This document shows positions 8,922 to 17,286 of a stretch of 64,000 bases of DNA, one piece after another. The stretch is from Nakamurella deserti. GTDB lineage: Bacteria; Actinomycetota; Actinomycetes; Mycobacteriales; Nakamurellaceae. The DNA is taken from NCBI RefSeq assembly GCF_003260015.1, contig NZ_QCXS01000002.1, positions 1,984,001 to 2,048,000 on the forward strand, read 5' to 3'. Within the stretch, counting starts at the first letter, position 1; each line of letters begins with the position of its first letter. Position numbers and translations under genes: made by a program. The notes beneath the pieces are model-generated. The model made no database searches, was not told the DNA's origin, and saw only the letters and a program-made list of their open reading frames with translations.

Positions 8922-10243
8922 GAACCGGCGATGGAGGCCGGGCGCTGCGGGTCGAGAACGCTGGTCACGTCGAAGAACTCGCCGAGTACCTGCCGGCCCT
9001 CCACGGCGGCCTTCATGCTGATGCCGTCGATGTTGATGCGGGCCTCCCGCAGGTACGCGTCGCCCCACTGACCCCAGGCCGGCACCGAGCCGTCGACGTT
9101 GAAGAAGAACGAGTAGCCCTGGCTCTTGAGGTAGTCGAACTTCTCCCCGCGGTAGCCGGGCACACCCGAGATGTCCGCGCCGAACGGGTAGATCAGCAGG
9201 TCGGTCGGGCCCACGATCGGTTCCACGTCGGCCTTCCACTTCGCGGTGTCGGCCTGGATGCCGCCCAGCGAGGAGTCGGTGAAGTTGATGTGCCCCCACG
9301 AGTGGGAGGCGAACTCCCATCCCTCGGCCTTGAGCGCGTCGGCGACGCCCTTCGCGGTGACGATGTCGGCGTCGAGGTCCGGGTTCTTCCCGGCGTACTC
9401 ACTGGGCGACGAGCGGTAGCCGAGCACCCCGTTGTAGCCGGTCAACGCGATCACCCCACGGGCACCCTCGTGGGAGAAGTCGGGATGTGCCCGGACGAAG
9501 TCGTCGACCATCGGCATGACGTCGTAGGAGCCCTGGGTGGTGACGCCCCGGGCGTCGGTGTAGTTGTTGCGCACGCGCCCGTCCTCGGCGACGAACAGGT
9601 CCGTCGCGAAGCCGTCGCCGTCCATGTACTCGTAGTAGGAGACGTCGTCGATGGAGATCACTAACGGCTTCTTGCCCACGGGCAGCGCCAGCGGCTTCGG
9701 GGTGACCCGGCCGTCGGTCTCGACGGTGGCCAGCTGATGCGGGCTGACCAGCACGTAGCCCTTGGCGTACAGCTGATCGAGGATCTTCGCGAACTCGGAC
9801 TGCGTCGCCATGTAGTCCAGGTAGCCCGGGCCGGATTCCGCGTCGTTGAAGGCGCGCTCCGGATCCACCACCAGTGAGTGGAAGAAGATGTGCGGCACCA
9901 TCGAGTTGTCCGGCCAGACCTCGGTGGCCACCGGGGCGGCGACCGTGGACGTCGCCTCCGCCTCCGACGTCGCCGACGCCGACGCCGACGCCGTCGACGG
10001 GGCGGCCGAGGTCTCGGTGGTGGTCGAGGTGGAGGTCGAGGTGGAGGGTGCCTCGCTCGTCGTGGTGGCCGCCGCGCTGGTGGTGGGGTCCGCGGTCGGC
10101 GCCACCGTCGTGGTCAGGGTGACCGGCGCCTCGGCCGAGGTCCCCGAGCCGGCGGTGCACGCGGCGAGCCCCAGCGCGGCAGCGGCGAGCAGGACGGCGG
10201 TGCGGCGGGCGGTTCTCGGGGCGACCGGGCGGCGTCGGGACAT
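8918..10243 (-). CDS. secreted polysaccharide deacetylase-like lipoprotein
   Basis: A 441-residue exported lipoprotein. The signal peptide ends in a lipobox (LGLAAC, Cys about residue 29). A Thr/Ser/Ala low-complexity linker of about 70 residues follows, then a NodB-type domain from about residue 115 with SIDDVSYYEY (catalytic Asp pair) and SHSWGHI (HxxxH zinc ligands). It would de-acetylate a surface polysaccharide or peptidoglycan outside the membrane, but the substrate is unknown. AGGAG sits well placed before the ATG. The domain is longer and more divergent than textbook NodB, so exact activity is uncertain. Confidence 0.82.
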   Translation of the reverse strand: MSRRRPVAPRTARRTAVLLAAAALGLAACTAGSGTSAEAPVTLTTTVAPTADPTTSAAATTTSEAPSTSTSTSTTTETSAAPSTASASASATSEAEATSTVAAPVATEVWPDNSMVPHIFFHSLVVDPERAFNDAESGPGYLDYMATQSEFAKILDQLYAKGYVLVSPHQLATVETDGRVTPKPLALPVGKKPLVISIDDVSYYEYMDGDGFATDLFVAEDGRVRNNYTDARGVTTQGSYDVMPMVDDFVRAHPDFSHEGARGVIALTGYNGVLGYRSSPSEYAGKNPDLDADIVTAKGVADALKAEGWEFASHSWGHINFTDSSLGGIQADTAKWKADVEPIVGPTDLLIYPFGADISGVPGYRGEKFDYLKSQGYSFFFNVDGSVPAWGQWGDAYLREARINIDGISMKAAVEGRQVLGEFFDVTSVLDPQRPASIAGS

Positions 10244-10372
10244 CGGGGAACTCCTGAGTTCGGATCGTCAGCTGTCGGTACTCCCAGGCTGGCACATCCC
10301 GGCCGATCCGCCCACCAGGCGCCACCAGCCGGCGCCGGTCGGGTGTGGCCCTCCCGCGCCCGAGCTCCCGCA

Positions 10373-10434
10373 GAAGCCGGACGACTGCGACGGAGCCCCC
10401 TGCGAATTCGGCATCCTCACAGTCGTCCGGCTTC
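10373..10434. terminator. 15-bp inverted repeat, probable terminator
   Basis: GAAGCCGGACGACTG (10373-10387) is perfectly repeated in inverse at 10420-10434, with a 32-base loop. It lies just past the small membrane ORF (minus strand) and before the deacetylase gene. No T-tract follows. Confidence 0.55.
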
Positions 10435-10478
10435 CGGGGGCCGTCAGCGGCCGTCGGTGTCCGGCGGCGACCGCCGGC

Positions 10479-10577
10479 TCAGGCCATCCCGATCATCACC
10501 GGGGTGACCATCGCCGCCAGGACGATCAGCAATCCCAGGGTCAGGGCGGGCATGCTCTGCACGAAACGCTTCACCAC
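10479..10577 (-). CDS. 32-residue single-pass membrane microprotein
   Basis: A short ORF with two adjacent GTG codons (start 10577 or 10574) preceded by a strong GGGGGAGG ribosome site five to eight bases away. The peptide starts VKRFVQSMPAL and then has one long hydrophobic segment (TLGLLIVLAAMVTPVMIG) that could span the membrane. A 15-bp hairpin follows the stop. I know no family for it. The good ribosome site, hydrophobic helix and its own downstream hairpin are why I call it real; a ribosome profile would settle it. Confidence 0.55.
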   Translation of the reverse strand: MVKRFVQSMPALTLGLLIVLAAMVTPVMIGMA

Positions 10578-10705
10578 GGTGTCCTCCCCCGGCACCGGCG
10601 TGTCCGGGCCCTGTCATCACGGTGCGCGCCGCGCCTGAGTGCGGCAGTCGCGTCGGATGTGCGTCGCCTGTGCGAAAACCGGTGGTTGCACCCCCCGTGG
10701 GCGGT

Positions 10706-10711
10706 TACCGT
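10706..10711 (+). promoter_or_regulatory. -10 element for leaderless GNAT gene
   Basis: TACCGT lies six bases before the GTG at 10718 with no ribosome site between them. This element decides the start codon of the acetyltransferase. Confidence 0.55.
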
Positions 10712-10717
10712 GCGGAC

Positions 10718-11242
10718 GTGTCCGCCCACCCGGTGCTGCGCTCGGCGCGGCTGGAGCTGCGCCCGCTGCGGACCGACGACGTCCCAGCACTGCTGGCCGT
10801 GCTGCGCACCGCCGAGGTAGCCCGCTGGTGGGGGCCGATCGGCGACGACGACGTCGACCCGGACGACCCCGACGTCGTCCAGCTCGCCATCCGCAGTTCC
10901 GACGACCCGGCCGGGTCACTACTGGGCCTCATCCAGTACGCCGAGGAGACCGACCCGATGTACCGGCACGCCGGCATCGACCTCGTCCTGGACCCGGCCG
11001 TCCACGGACGCGGCCTCGGTCGGGAGGCCATCCGGGCCGTGGCCCACCACCTGCTCGACACCCTGGGCCACCACCGGCTCACCATCGATCCGAGCGCCGC
11101 CAACGAACGGGCGATCCGGACCTACACCGCCGTCGGCTTCCGCCCGGTCGGGGTGCTGCGCCACTACGAACGCGACCCGGACGGCCGCGGCTGGCATGAC
11201 GGCCTGCTCATGGACCTGCTGGCCGGTGAGCTGATCGACTGA
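10718..11242 (+). CDS. GNAT family N-acetyltransferase (AAC(6')-like)
   Basis: A 174-residue acetyl-CoA-dependent acetyltransferase. The opening LRSARLELRPLRTDDV, the acetyl-CoA loop HGRGLGREA (about residue 95) and the C-terminal ANERAIRTYTAVGFRPVGV block define the GNAT fold. The AIRTYTAVGF ending resembles aminoglycoside 6'-acetyltransferases and RimJ/RimL-type enzymes; the substrate cannot be named. The frame runs open upstream to 10622, but GTG 10718 has a -10 element at the leaderless spacing and gives the family's normal N-terminus. It converges on the META lipoprotein gene. Confidence 0.83.
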   Translation: MSAHPVLRSARLELRPLRTDDVPALLAVLRTAEVARWWGPIGDDDVDPDDPDVVQLAIRSSDDPAGSLLGLIQYAEETDPMYRHAGIDLVLDPAVHGRGLGREAIRAVAHHLLDTLGHHRLTIDPSAANERAIRTYTAVGFRPVGVLRHYERDPDGRGWHDGLLMDLLAGELID

Positions 11243-11260
11243 GGCAGGCGGTGTCAGTCG
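11236..11260. terminator. short hairpin across convergent stop codons
   Basis: CGACTGA (stop of the GNAT gene) pairs with TCAGTCG (stop of the META lipoprotein) across an 11-base loop. It is weak, but follows the same design as the hairpin at 8889-8921. Confidence 0.4.
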
Positions 11261-12102
11261 CCGACCCGTTCCAGCAGCACGGTGGCGCCAGGTGATCCGG
11301 CGGTGCGCAGGGTCAGCACGTCCCCCTCCAGCTGCACCGCGGGCTCGTCTTCGACGAACGCCCGGAACCATTCGTCCCAGACGGTGCCGAAGCCCGGCTG
11401 GCAGCCGATCGCGGGCACGGTCAGCGGACCGGCGAGGAGCCGACCGCCGCCGACCACCCCGTCCCCGGCCCCGCCCGGACAGCCGCCGAGCATCCCGACA
11501 CGGCCGTCGGCCAGCCACAGCGCCGGAGTGAGGGGGCCACCGATCGCCGCCACGACGTCGGGGTCGAGATCGCCGGCGCTCACCGACCGCACCTCGTAGG
11601 TGCCGGCCGGCGTTCCGGACAGCCGGCCCTCACCCGCCCCGGCCGGCGTCCCGGTGCGCTGCAGCACGACCTGGCGCTCCGGCGGACCGACGGCGCGCAG
11701 CGTCATCGACGTCGCGGTGAGGGTGACGGCCGGGTCGTCGGTGAGGAACGGCAGGAAGAACTCGTCCCAGACCGTCGTCGGCGCTCCCGACTCGCACCCG
11801 ATGGCCGACGACTCGACGAAGTCGACGAACAGCCGTCCGTCCCGCACCGTCGTCTCCGCGGTCCCGCCGGGGCAGCCGCCGTACGTGCCGAACCGACCCT
11901 GCTCGACCCAGAACGTCACCGCTGCGGGCACCGGCGGCGTCCCCACCGTGCCGGCCACCCGGTACCAGCCCTCCAGACGATCGACGGCGACTTCCACCGG
12001 GGCCGGGAAGCCGGGGCCCGCGCCACCCACGTCCGGGGTGCCGCACCCGACCGCCGCCGTCACCACGGCCAGCACCGCCAGCCCGGGCCCGATTCGCTTC
12101 AT
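11254..12102 (-). CDS. lipoprotein with two META/HslJ-like repeats
   Basis: A 282-residue exported lipoprotein with lipobox AAVGC (Cys about residue 20). The mature part is an internal duplication: each half (about residues 40-150 and 165-280) contains GGCPGG, then an AIGC-type cysteine, then a VWDEFF/VWDEWF block and a closing VVLQRTG/VLLERVG strand. This order matches META (HslJ-like) domains, whose function is poorly defined. The paired cysteines in each half may form disulfides outside the cell. GGGAGG precedes the ATG. Confidence 0.75.
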   Translation of the reverse strand: MKRIGPGLAVLAVVTAAVGCGTPDVGGAGPGFPAPVEVAVDRLEGWYRVAGTVGTPPVPAAVTFWVEQGRFGTYGGCPGGTAETTVRDGRLFVDFVESSAIGCESGAPTTVWDEFFLPFLTDDPAVTLTATSMTLRAVGPPERQVVLQRTGTPAGAGEGRLSGTPAGTYEVRSVSAGDLDPDVVAAIGGPLTPALWLADGRVGMLGGCPGGAGDGVVGGGRLLAGPLTVPAIGCQPGFGTVWDEWFRAFVEDEPAVQLEGDVLTLRTAGSPGATVLLERVGD

Positions 12103-12141
12103 GCCTCCCGGACGGAACCCACCCGCCGCCGGGTTGCCCGG

Positions 12142-12435
12142 TCAGGCGTCCGGCACCTCGAACTGGACCCGGGTCACGGCGGCGCAGCGGGCGACGATCG
12201 CCTCCCGGTGCCGCAGGTGCTCCGGGTCGACGTCGTAGCGGGCGTACGCATCCGCGCCGGCGAAGTCGTTGACGATGGCGAAGTCCCATCCGCCGTCCCG
12301 AAGGCCGGCGTCGAACCCGGTCGTGGACCGCAGCATCCCGGGCAGCCGGAGCGCGTCGATCCCGGCCAGCGCCGCGGTCACCGCCGCCCGGCCGTCCGGT
12401 GACGACAGCCGCCCGGTCACCACGTTGCGGATCAC
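12142..12435 (-). CDS. Dabb (stress-responsive alpha/beta barrel) domain protein
   Basis: A 97-residue protein with the Dabb fold signature: IRNVVTGRL at the start, a central GWDFAIVNDFAGADAYARYDVDPEHLRH and a valine-rich last strand. Such proteins form dimeric barrels; most lack an assigned reaction. It starts four bases after the upp stop on the same strand, so it is probably the second gene of a upp operon. Confidence 0.85.
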   Translation of the reverse strand: MIRNVVTGRLSSPDGRAAVTAALAGIDALRLPGMLRSTTGFDAGLRDGGWDFAIVNDFAGADAYARYDVDPEHLRHREAIVARCAAVTRVQFEVPDA

Positions 12436-12439
12436 CGAC

Positions 12440-13093
12440 TCACACCGCGCCGAACTGCCGGTCCCCGGCGTCCCCGAGTCCCGGCACGATGTAGCCGGAG
12501 TCGTTGAGGCGTTCGTCGATCGACGCGGTGACCACCCGCACGCCGAGGTCGGCGTCCCGCAGCGTCACGAGCCCCTCGGGCGCGGCCAGCGCGCAGATCG
12601 CGGTGACGTCCGTCGCCCCGCGGGTCAGCAGCAACTGGATCGTGTGCACCATCGACCCACCGGTGGCCAGCATCGGGTCCAGCACGAACACCGGCCGGCC
12701 GGCCAGCGACTCCGGCAGCGACTCCATGTACGGCTGCGGCTCCAGCGTCTGCTCGTTGCGGGCGATCCCGACGAAGCCCATCTGCGACTCCGGGATCAGC
12801 CGGTGCGCCTGGTCGGCCATCCCGAGCCCGGCGCGCAGCACCGGTACCAGCAGCGGCGGGTTCGCCAGCCGCACCGCGCCGGTCCGGGCCACCGGCGTGT
12901 GGATCGGCACCAGGCTGATCGCGAGATCCCGGGTCGCCTCGTAGATCAGCATCAGGGTCAACTCCTGCAGCGCGGCCCGGAAGGTCGCGTTGTCGGTGCG
13001 GGCGTCGCGCATCGTCGACAGTCGGGCCTGGGCCAACGGGTGGTCGACCACGACGACGGGCAGCCCGTCGGGAACGGCGTGCGGGGACGGCAT
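12440..13093 (-). CDS. upp: uracil phosphoribosyltransferase
   Basis: A 217-residue enzyme that makes UMP from uracil and PRPP. The PRPP loop reads [12 protein letters not shown], the uracil site and C-terminus read [15 protein letters not shown], and [11 protein letters not shown] is the conserved upstream block. An upstream ATG at 13138 is possible, but ATG 13093 has an AGAGGT ribosome site and the family's usual length. It is divergent from deoC and shares a palindromic promoter with it. Confidence 0.95.
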   Translation of the reverse strand: MPSPHAVPDGLPVVVVDHPLAQARLSTMRDARTDNATFRAALQELTLMLIYEATRDLAISLVPIHTPVARTGAVRLANPPLLVPVLRAGLGMADQAHRLIPESQMGFVGIARNEQTLEPQPYMESLPESLAGRPVFVLDPMLATGGSMVHTIQLLLTRGATDVTAICALAAPEGLVTLRDADLGVRVVTASIDERLNDSGYIVPGLGDAGDRQFGAV

Positions 13094-13153
13094 CAGCGGA
13101 CCTCTTCTCCGGCGGCCGGGTCCGGATGCCGGCCGCACTCTCCGGAGCAGTCA

Positions 13154-13172
13154 ACCCTATTGCCGATAGGGT
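13154..13172. promoter_or_regulatory. symmetric divergent promoter of upp and deoC
   Basis: ACCCTAT and ATAGGGT form an inverted repeat with a five-base centre. Read rightward it gives TAGGGT, six bases before the deoC ATG (leaderless). Read leftward it gives TAGGGT as the -10 of upp, with about 50 bases of leader. Confidence 0.6.
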
Positions 13173-13178
13173 CGGAGC

Positions 13179-14204
13179 ATGAGCTCATCGCAGGCCGATC
13201 CGGCCGGAACGCACCCTGAGCCGACCCTCGCTCCGCCACCGTCCGCGCCGCCACCGCCCCCGTCACTGCCGCCGCACCTGTCCGACGCCACCGTGGACGC
13301 CGCGTCACTGAAGCGGTTCCTGCACGGGCTGCCCGGCGTCGACCCGGTCGGTCTCGAGCAGCGCAGCGCCGCGCTGGCCACCCGCTCCATCAAGAAGGAC
13401 AGCAAGCGCCAGGCCATCGACCTGGCGATCTCGATGGTCGACCTGACCACGCTGGAGGGGGCCGACACCGCCGGCAAGGTGCGCTCGCTGTGCGCCAAGG
13501 GCCGCCGTCCCGACCCCGACCACCCGGACGTGCCCACCGTCGCCGCGGTCTGCGTCTACCCGGACATGGTCGCCCACGCCGTGCCGCACCTCGCCGGCAC
13601 CGACGTCGGGATCGCCTCGGTGGCAACGGCTTTCCCGGCCGGCCGGTCGAGCCTGGCGGTCAAGCTGGCCGACACCCGGGACGCGCTGGACGCCGGGGCC
13701 ACCGAGATCGACATGGTCATCGACCGCGGCGCCATGCTCACGGGCAACTACGGCCTCGTCTTCGACGAGATCGCCGCGGTCAAGGAGGTCTGCGGCGACA
13801 CCGTCCTCAAGGTCATCCTGGAGACCGGTGAACTGGGCACCTACGACACCGTGCGCCGCGCCTGCTGGCTCGCCCTCCTGGCCGGCGGCGACTTCATCAA
13901 GACCTCCACCGGCAAGATCAACCCGGCCGCCACGCTGCCCGTCACCCAGGTGATGCTGCAGGCGGTCCGCGACTTCCACGCCGAGACCGGTGAGCGCCGG
14001 TCGGTGAAGGCCGCCGGCGGGATCCGCACCACCAAGGACGCCATCAGGTTCCTGGTGTCGGTGCACGAGGTGGCCGGCCCGGAGTGGTTGTCCCCCCGGT
14101 ACTTCCGGTTCGGCGCCTCCGGGCTGCTGAACGACCTGCTGATGCAGCGACGCACCCAGACCGACGGCCACTACAGCGGCCCCGACTACGTGACGGTGGA
14201 CTGA
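13179..14204 (+). CDS. deoC: deoxyribose-phosphate aldolase
   Basis: A 341-residue class I aldolase cleaving 2-deoxyribose-5-phosphate into glyceraldehyde-3-phosphate and acetaldehyde. Schiff-base and site residues are visible in KVILETGELGTYD, FIKTSTGKINPAAT and VKAAGGIRTTKDA. It is longer than the usual 220-260 residues: a Pro-rich N-terminus of about 35 residues plus extra helices, as in the long form next to aldehyde dehydrogenases in actinobacteria. Its stop overlaps the start of the following aldehyde dehydrogenase (TGATG), so the three genes are translationally coupled. Confidence 0.94.
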   Translation: MSSSQADPAGTHPEPTLAPPPSAPPPPPSLPPHLSDATVDAASLKRFLHGLPGVDPVGLEQRSAALATRSIKKDSKRQAIDLAISMVDLTTLEGADTAGKVRSLCAKGRRPDPDHPDVPTVAAVCVYPDMVAHAVPHLAGTDVGIASVATAFPAGRSSLAVKLADTRDALDAGATEIDMVIDRGAMLTGNYGLVFDEIAAVKEVCGDTVLKVILETGELGTYDTVRRACWLALLAGGDFIKTSTGKINPAATLPVTQVMLQAVRDFHAETGERRSVKAAGGIRTTKDAIRFLVSVHEVAGPEWLSPRYFRFGASGLLNDLLMQRRTQTDGHYSGPDYVTVD

Positions 14205-15643
14205 TGGACTGGCAGTACGCATCTGCACCCGAGAATGCCTCGATCGGCCGGGTCAAGCCCCGGTACCAGCCGTTCATCGACGGCGTGTTCGCCGACGGCT
14301 CCGGCGCCGACGCCCCGACGATCAACCCCGGCACCGGTGAGACGCTGGCGCAGGTCTCGCAGAGCAGCGTGGCCGACGTCGACCGTGCGGTGGGCGCGGC
14401 CCGCGCCGCCTACACCGACGTCTGGGGTCCGATGTCGGGCACCGAACGCGGCAAGTACCTGTTCCGGATCGCCCGCGCCGTCGCCGAGCGGTCGCGGGAG
14501 CTCGCGGTCGTCGAGACGCTCGACAACGGCAAGCCCATCCGCGAGTCGCGGGACGTCGACATCCCTACGGCCGCAGCGCATTTCTTCTACCACGCGGGGT
14601 GGGCCGACAAGCTCGAGCACGCCGGTCTGGGCCCGTCCCCGCAGCCGCTGGGCGTGGCCGGCCAGGTCATCCCGTGGAACTTCCCGCTGCTGATGGCGGC
14701 CTGGAAGATCGCCCCGGCGCTGGCCGCCGGCAACACGGTGGTGATCAAACCCGCGGAGACGACACCGCTGTCGCTGTTGGTGCTGGCCGAGATCTTCGCC
14801 GACGCCGGCCTCCCGCCGGGAGTGGTCAACATCGTCACCGGGGCCGGCGACGTCGGTGAGGCGCTGGTCAACCACCGCGACGTGGACAAGGTGGCGTTCA
14901 CCGGCTCGACCGAGGTCGGCAAGCGGATCCAGTCGTCGCTGGCCGGCACGGGCAGGCGACTCACCCTGGAGCTGGGCGGCAAGGCCGCCAACATCGTGTT
15001 CGACGACGCCCCGATCGACCAGGCCGTCGAGGGAATCGTCAACGGCATCTTCTTCAACCAGGGCCACGTCTGCTGCGCGGGATCCCGGCTGCTGGTGCAG
15101 GAGTCGATCGCCGAGGAGTTCCTCGACAAGCTCAAGGCGCGGATGGCGACGCTGCGGCTGGGCGACCCGATGGACAAGAACACCGACATCGGGGCGATCA
15201 ACTCCGCCGAGCAGCTGGCCCGGGTGACCGCGCTGGCCGACGTCGGCGACGCCGAGGGTGCGCAGCGGTGGAGCCCGCCGTGCGTGCTGCCGGACCGCGG
15301 CTTCTGGTTCCCGCCGACGATCTTCACCGAGGTGTCACAGGCGATGCGGATCTCGCGGGACGAGATCTTCGGACCGGTGCTGGCCGTGCTCACCTTCCGC
15401 ACCCCCGAGGAGGCGGTGGCCAAGGCGAACAACTCGCCGTACGGCCTGTCGGCGGGGGTGTGGACGGAGAAGGGCTCGCGCATCCTCGGGATGGCCGGCG
15501 CCCTGCGGGCCGGCGTGGTGTGGGCCAACACCTTCAACCGCTTCGACCCGGCCGCGGCGTTCGGCGGCTACAAGGAATCCGGCTTCGGCCGTGAGGGCGG
15601 CCGGGCCGGACTCGCCGCGTACCTGGACAGTGGAGACTACTGA
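14204..15643 (+). CDS. aldehyde dehydrogenase (DeoC-linked)
   Basis: A 479-residue NAD(P)-dependent aldehyde dehydrogenase. The general-base Glu lies in LELGGKAANIVF and the nucleophile Cys in NQGHVCCAGSR; the proline-rich substrate-binding block GVAGQVIPWNFPL is intact. Coupling to deoC by a TGATG overlap suggests it oxidises the acetaldehyde made by DeoC, an inference from position. The frame extends upstream to 14084 inside deoC, but ATG 14204 is the natural start. Confidence 0.92.
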   Translation: MDWQYASAPENASIGRVKPRYQPFIDGVFADGSGADAPTINPGTGETLAQVSQSSVADVDRAVGAARAAYTDVWGPMSGTERGKYLFRIARAVAERSRELAVVETLDNGKPIRESRDVDIPTAAAHFFYHAGWADKLEHAGLGPSPQPLGVAGQVIPWNFPLLMAAWKIAPALAAGNTVVIKPAETTPLSLLVLAEIFADAGLPPGVVNIVTGAGDVGEALVNHRDVDKVAFTGSTEVGKRIQSSLAGTGRRLTLELGGKAANIVFDDAPIDQAVEGIVNGIFFNQGHVCCAGSRLLVQESIAEEFLDKLKARMATLRLGDPMDKNTDIGAINSAEQLARVTALADVGDAEGAQRWSPPCVLPDRGFWFPPTIFTEVSQAMRISRDEIFGPVLAVLTFRTPEEAVAKANNSPYGLSAGVWTEKGSRILGMAGALRAGVVWANTFNRFDPAAAFGGYKESGFGREGGRAGLAAYLDSGDY

Positions 15644-16560
15644 TGGTGGATCAGCAGCAGCCGGAGCCGTCGACCGGCTCCCGGCTCGCGGTGGCCAAGA
15701 CCTACAAGCTGTACCTGGGTGGGAAGTTCCCCCGGTCGGAGTCGGGCCGGACGTACCCGGTGTTCGACAGTGCCGGCGGCTTCCTGGCCAACGCCGCCCA
15801 GGGCTCCCGCAAGGACGCGCGGGACGCGGTGTCGGCGGCACGGAAGGCGTTCGCCGGCTGGTCGGGCGCCACCGCCTACAACCGAGGCCAGGTGGTCTAC
15901 CGGATCGCCGAGATGCTCGAGGGCCGCCGGGCCGACGTGGCCGAGGTCGTCGCCGCGGGCGAGGGCGTCGACGTGGCGGCCGCCCGGAACACCGTGGACC
16001 TGGCCGTCGACCGTCTGGTGCACTACGCCGGCTGGACCGACAAGGTCGCCACCGTCTTCGGCGGGGCCAACCCGGTCGCCGGTCCGTTCTTCGCCTTCTC
16101 CGTCCCGGAACCGACCGGTGTGGTCGCCGCGGTCGCGCCGCGGGACGACTCGCTGCTCGGGCTGGTCTCGGTGCTCGCACCGATCGTGTCCACCGGCAAC
16201 AGCGTGGTCGTCGTCGCGTCGCAGACCCGGCCGCTGCCGGCGATCGTCCTGGGCGAGATCCTGGCGACCTCCGACGTGCCGGGCGGCGTGGTCAACATCC
16301 TCACCGGCTCCCCCGCCGAGATGTTCCCCTGGCTGGCCCGCCACGGCGACGTGAACGCGCTCGACCTGACCGGCGCCGACCCCGACCAGCGCGGGTCCTG
16401 GGAGCGGGACGCGGCGGGCACCGTCAAGCGCGTCTTCAGCCCGCCGCCGACGGACTTCACCCGCTCCCCCGGAACGGCGCGGCTGCGGGCGTTCCTGGAG
16501 ACCAAGTCCGTGTGGCACCCGACCGGCTCGCTGTCGCTGTCGGGCGGCTCCAGCTACTGA
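15643..16560 (+). CDS. truncated aldehyde dehydrogenase homologue without catalytic domain
   Basis: A 305-residue protein matching only the NAD-binding half of aldehyde dehydrogenases: the N-terminal TYKLYLGGKFPRSESG, then GVVAAVAPRDDSLLG in place of the PWNFP block, and VPGGVVNILTG. It stops before the catalytic cysteine region, and no Cys-containing active-site block exists in any frame downstream. It overlaps the full-length dehydrogenase stop (TGATG). The frame is intact and coding, so I read it as a maintained partner subunit or regulator rather than a decayed gene; that is inference. Confidence 0.85.
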   Translation: MVDQQQPEPSTGSRLAVAKTYKLYLGGKFPRSESGRTYPVFDSAGGFLANAAQGSRKDARDAVSAARKAFAGWSGATAYNRGQVVYRIAEMLEGRRADVAEVVAAGEGVDVAAARNTVDLAVDRLVHYAGWTDKVATVFGGANPVAGPFFAFSVPEPTGVVAAVAPRDDSLLGLVSVLAPIVSTGNSVVVVASQTRPLPAIVLGEILATSDVPGGVVNILTGSPAEMFPWLARHGDVNALDLTGADPDQRGSWERDAAGTVKRVFSPPPTDFTRSPGTARLRAFLETKSVWHPTGSLSLSGGSSY

Positions 16561-16583
16561 CCCGGGCACCCGGACCGCCGCAC

Positions 16584-16589
16584 TAGCAT
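16584..16589 (+). promoter_or_regulatory. -10 element for the DUF1737-rhodanese-metZ operon
   Basis: TAGCAT lies about 33 bases before the ATG at 16623, which has its own GAGGAAG ribosome site. This gives a short normal leader. Confidence 0.45.
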
Positions 16590-16622
16590 CGATCGCGCAC
16601 GCACCCACCGAGGAAGACGCCC

Positions 16623-16838
16623 ATGACAGAGCCCGCGGCCCAGACCGCCCCGAAGTTGACCTACCGCCTGATCACCGGCCCCGACGACGTGACCTTCTGC
16701 GAGCGGGTGAGCGCGGCGTTGACCGACGGCTACCGGCTCTACGGCAGCCCGTCGACGACCTTCGACGGCGAGCGGGTCATCAACGCCCAGGCCGTGGTGC
16801 TCGACATCGCCGTCGACAACAAGGGTGCTGCGCGATGA
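16623..16838 (+). CDS. DUF1737 domain protein
   Basis: A 71-residue protein containing the DUF1737 core LTYRLITGPDDVTFCERVSAAL followed by GYRLYGSPSTTFDG. The family has no known function. GAGGAAG precedes the ATG. It is the first gene of a run with a rhodanese and metZ, starting about 30 bases before the rhodanese. Confidence 0.85.
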   Translation: MTEPAAQTAPKLTYRLITGPDDVTFCERVSAALTDGYRLYGSPSTTFDGERVINAQAVVLDIAVDNKGAAR

Positions 16839-16869
16839 GCGCCCGCACGCAGAGCCGGGGAGTGCGGCG

Positions 16870-17286
16870 ATGAGCGACGGTTACGCCGGGGACGTCGATC
16901 CCCGGGAGGCCTGGGAGATGCTCGCCACCACCGAGAACGCGGTCCTCGTCGACGTGCGGACCGACGCCGAGTGGCGGTTCGTGGGCGTGCCGGACACGTC
17001 GTCGCTGAACAAGGGCGCACTGCTCGTCGAGTGGAACACCGCCGACGGCCGCAACCCCGACTTCCTCGAGGAGCTCGCCGCGCACGGCGTCACGCCGGGC
17101 AGCGGACCGGTGCTGTTCCTGTGCCGCTCCGGGGTGCGCTCGATCGCGGCCGCGCAGGCCGCCACCGCCGCCGGCATCACCCCGGCCTACAACATCACCG
17201 AGGGCTTCGAAGGCCCGCTGGACGACGCCGGTCACCGCGGCGGCGCCGGTTGGAAGGCCACCGGCCTGCCCTGGCGGCAGTCGTGA
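16870..17286 (+). CDS. rhodanese-like sulfurtransferase
   Basis: A 138-residue single-domain rhodanese. The active loop LCRSGVRS carries the sulfur-accepting cysteine, and VLVDVRTDAEW is the usual early block. It overlaps metZ by four bases (GTGA). The same pair (Rv0390-Rv0391) exists in mycobacteria, so a role in supplying sulfide or persulfide for homocysteine synthesis is a reasonable inference. An ATG at 16825 is possible, but 16870 has a GGGGAGTG site and the family's normal N-terminus. Confidence 0.88.
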   Translation: MSDGYAGDVDPREAWEMLATTENAVLVDVRTDAEWRFVGVPDTSSLNKGALLVEWNTADGRNPDFLEELAAHGVTPGSGPVLFLCRSGVRSIAAAQAATAAGITPAYNITEGFEGPLDDAGHRGGAGWKATGLPWRQS

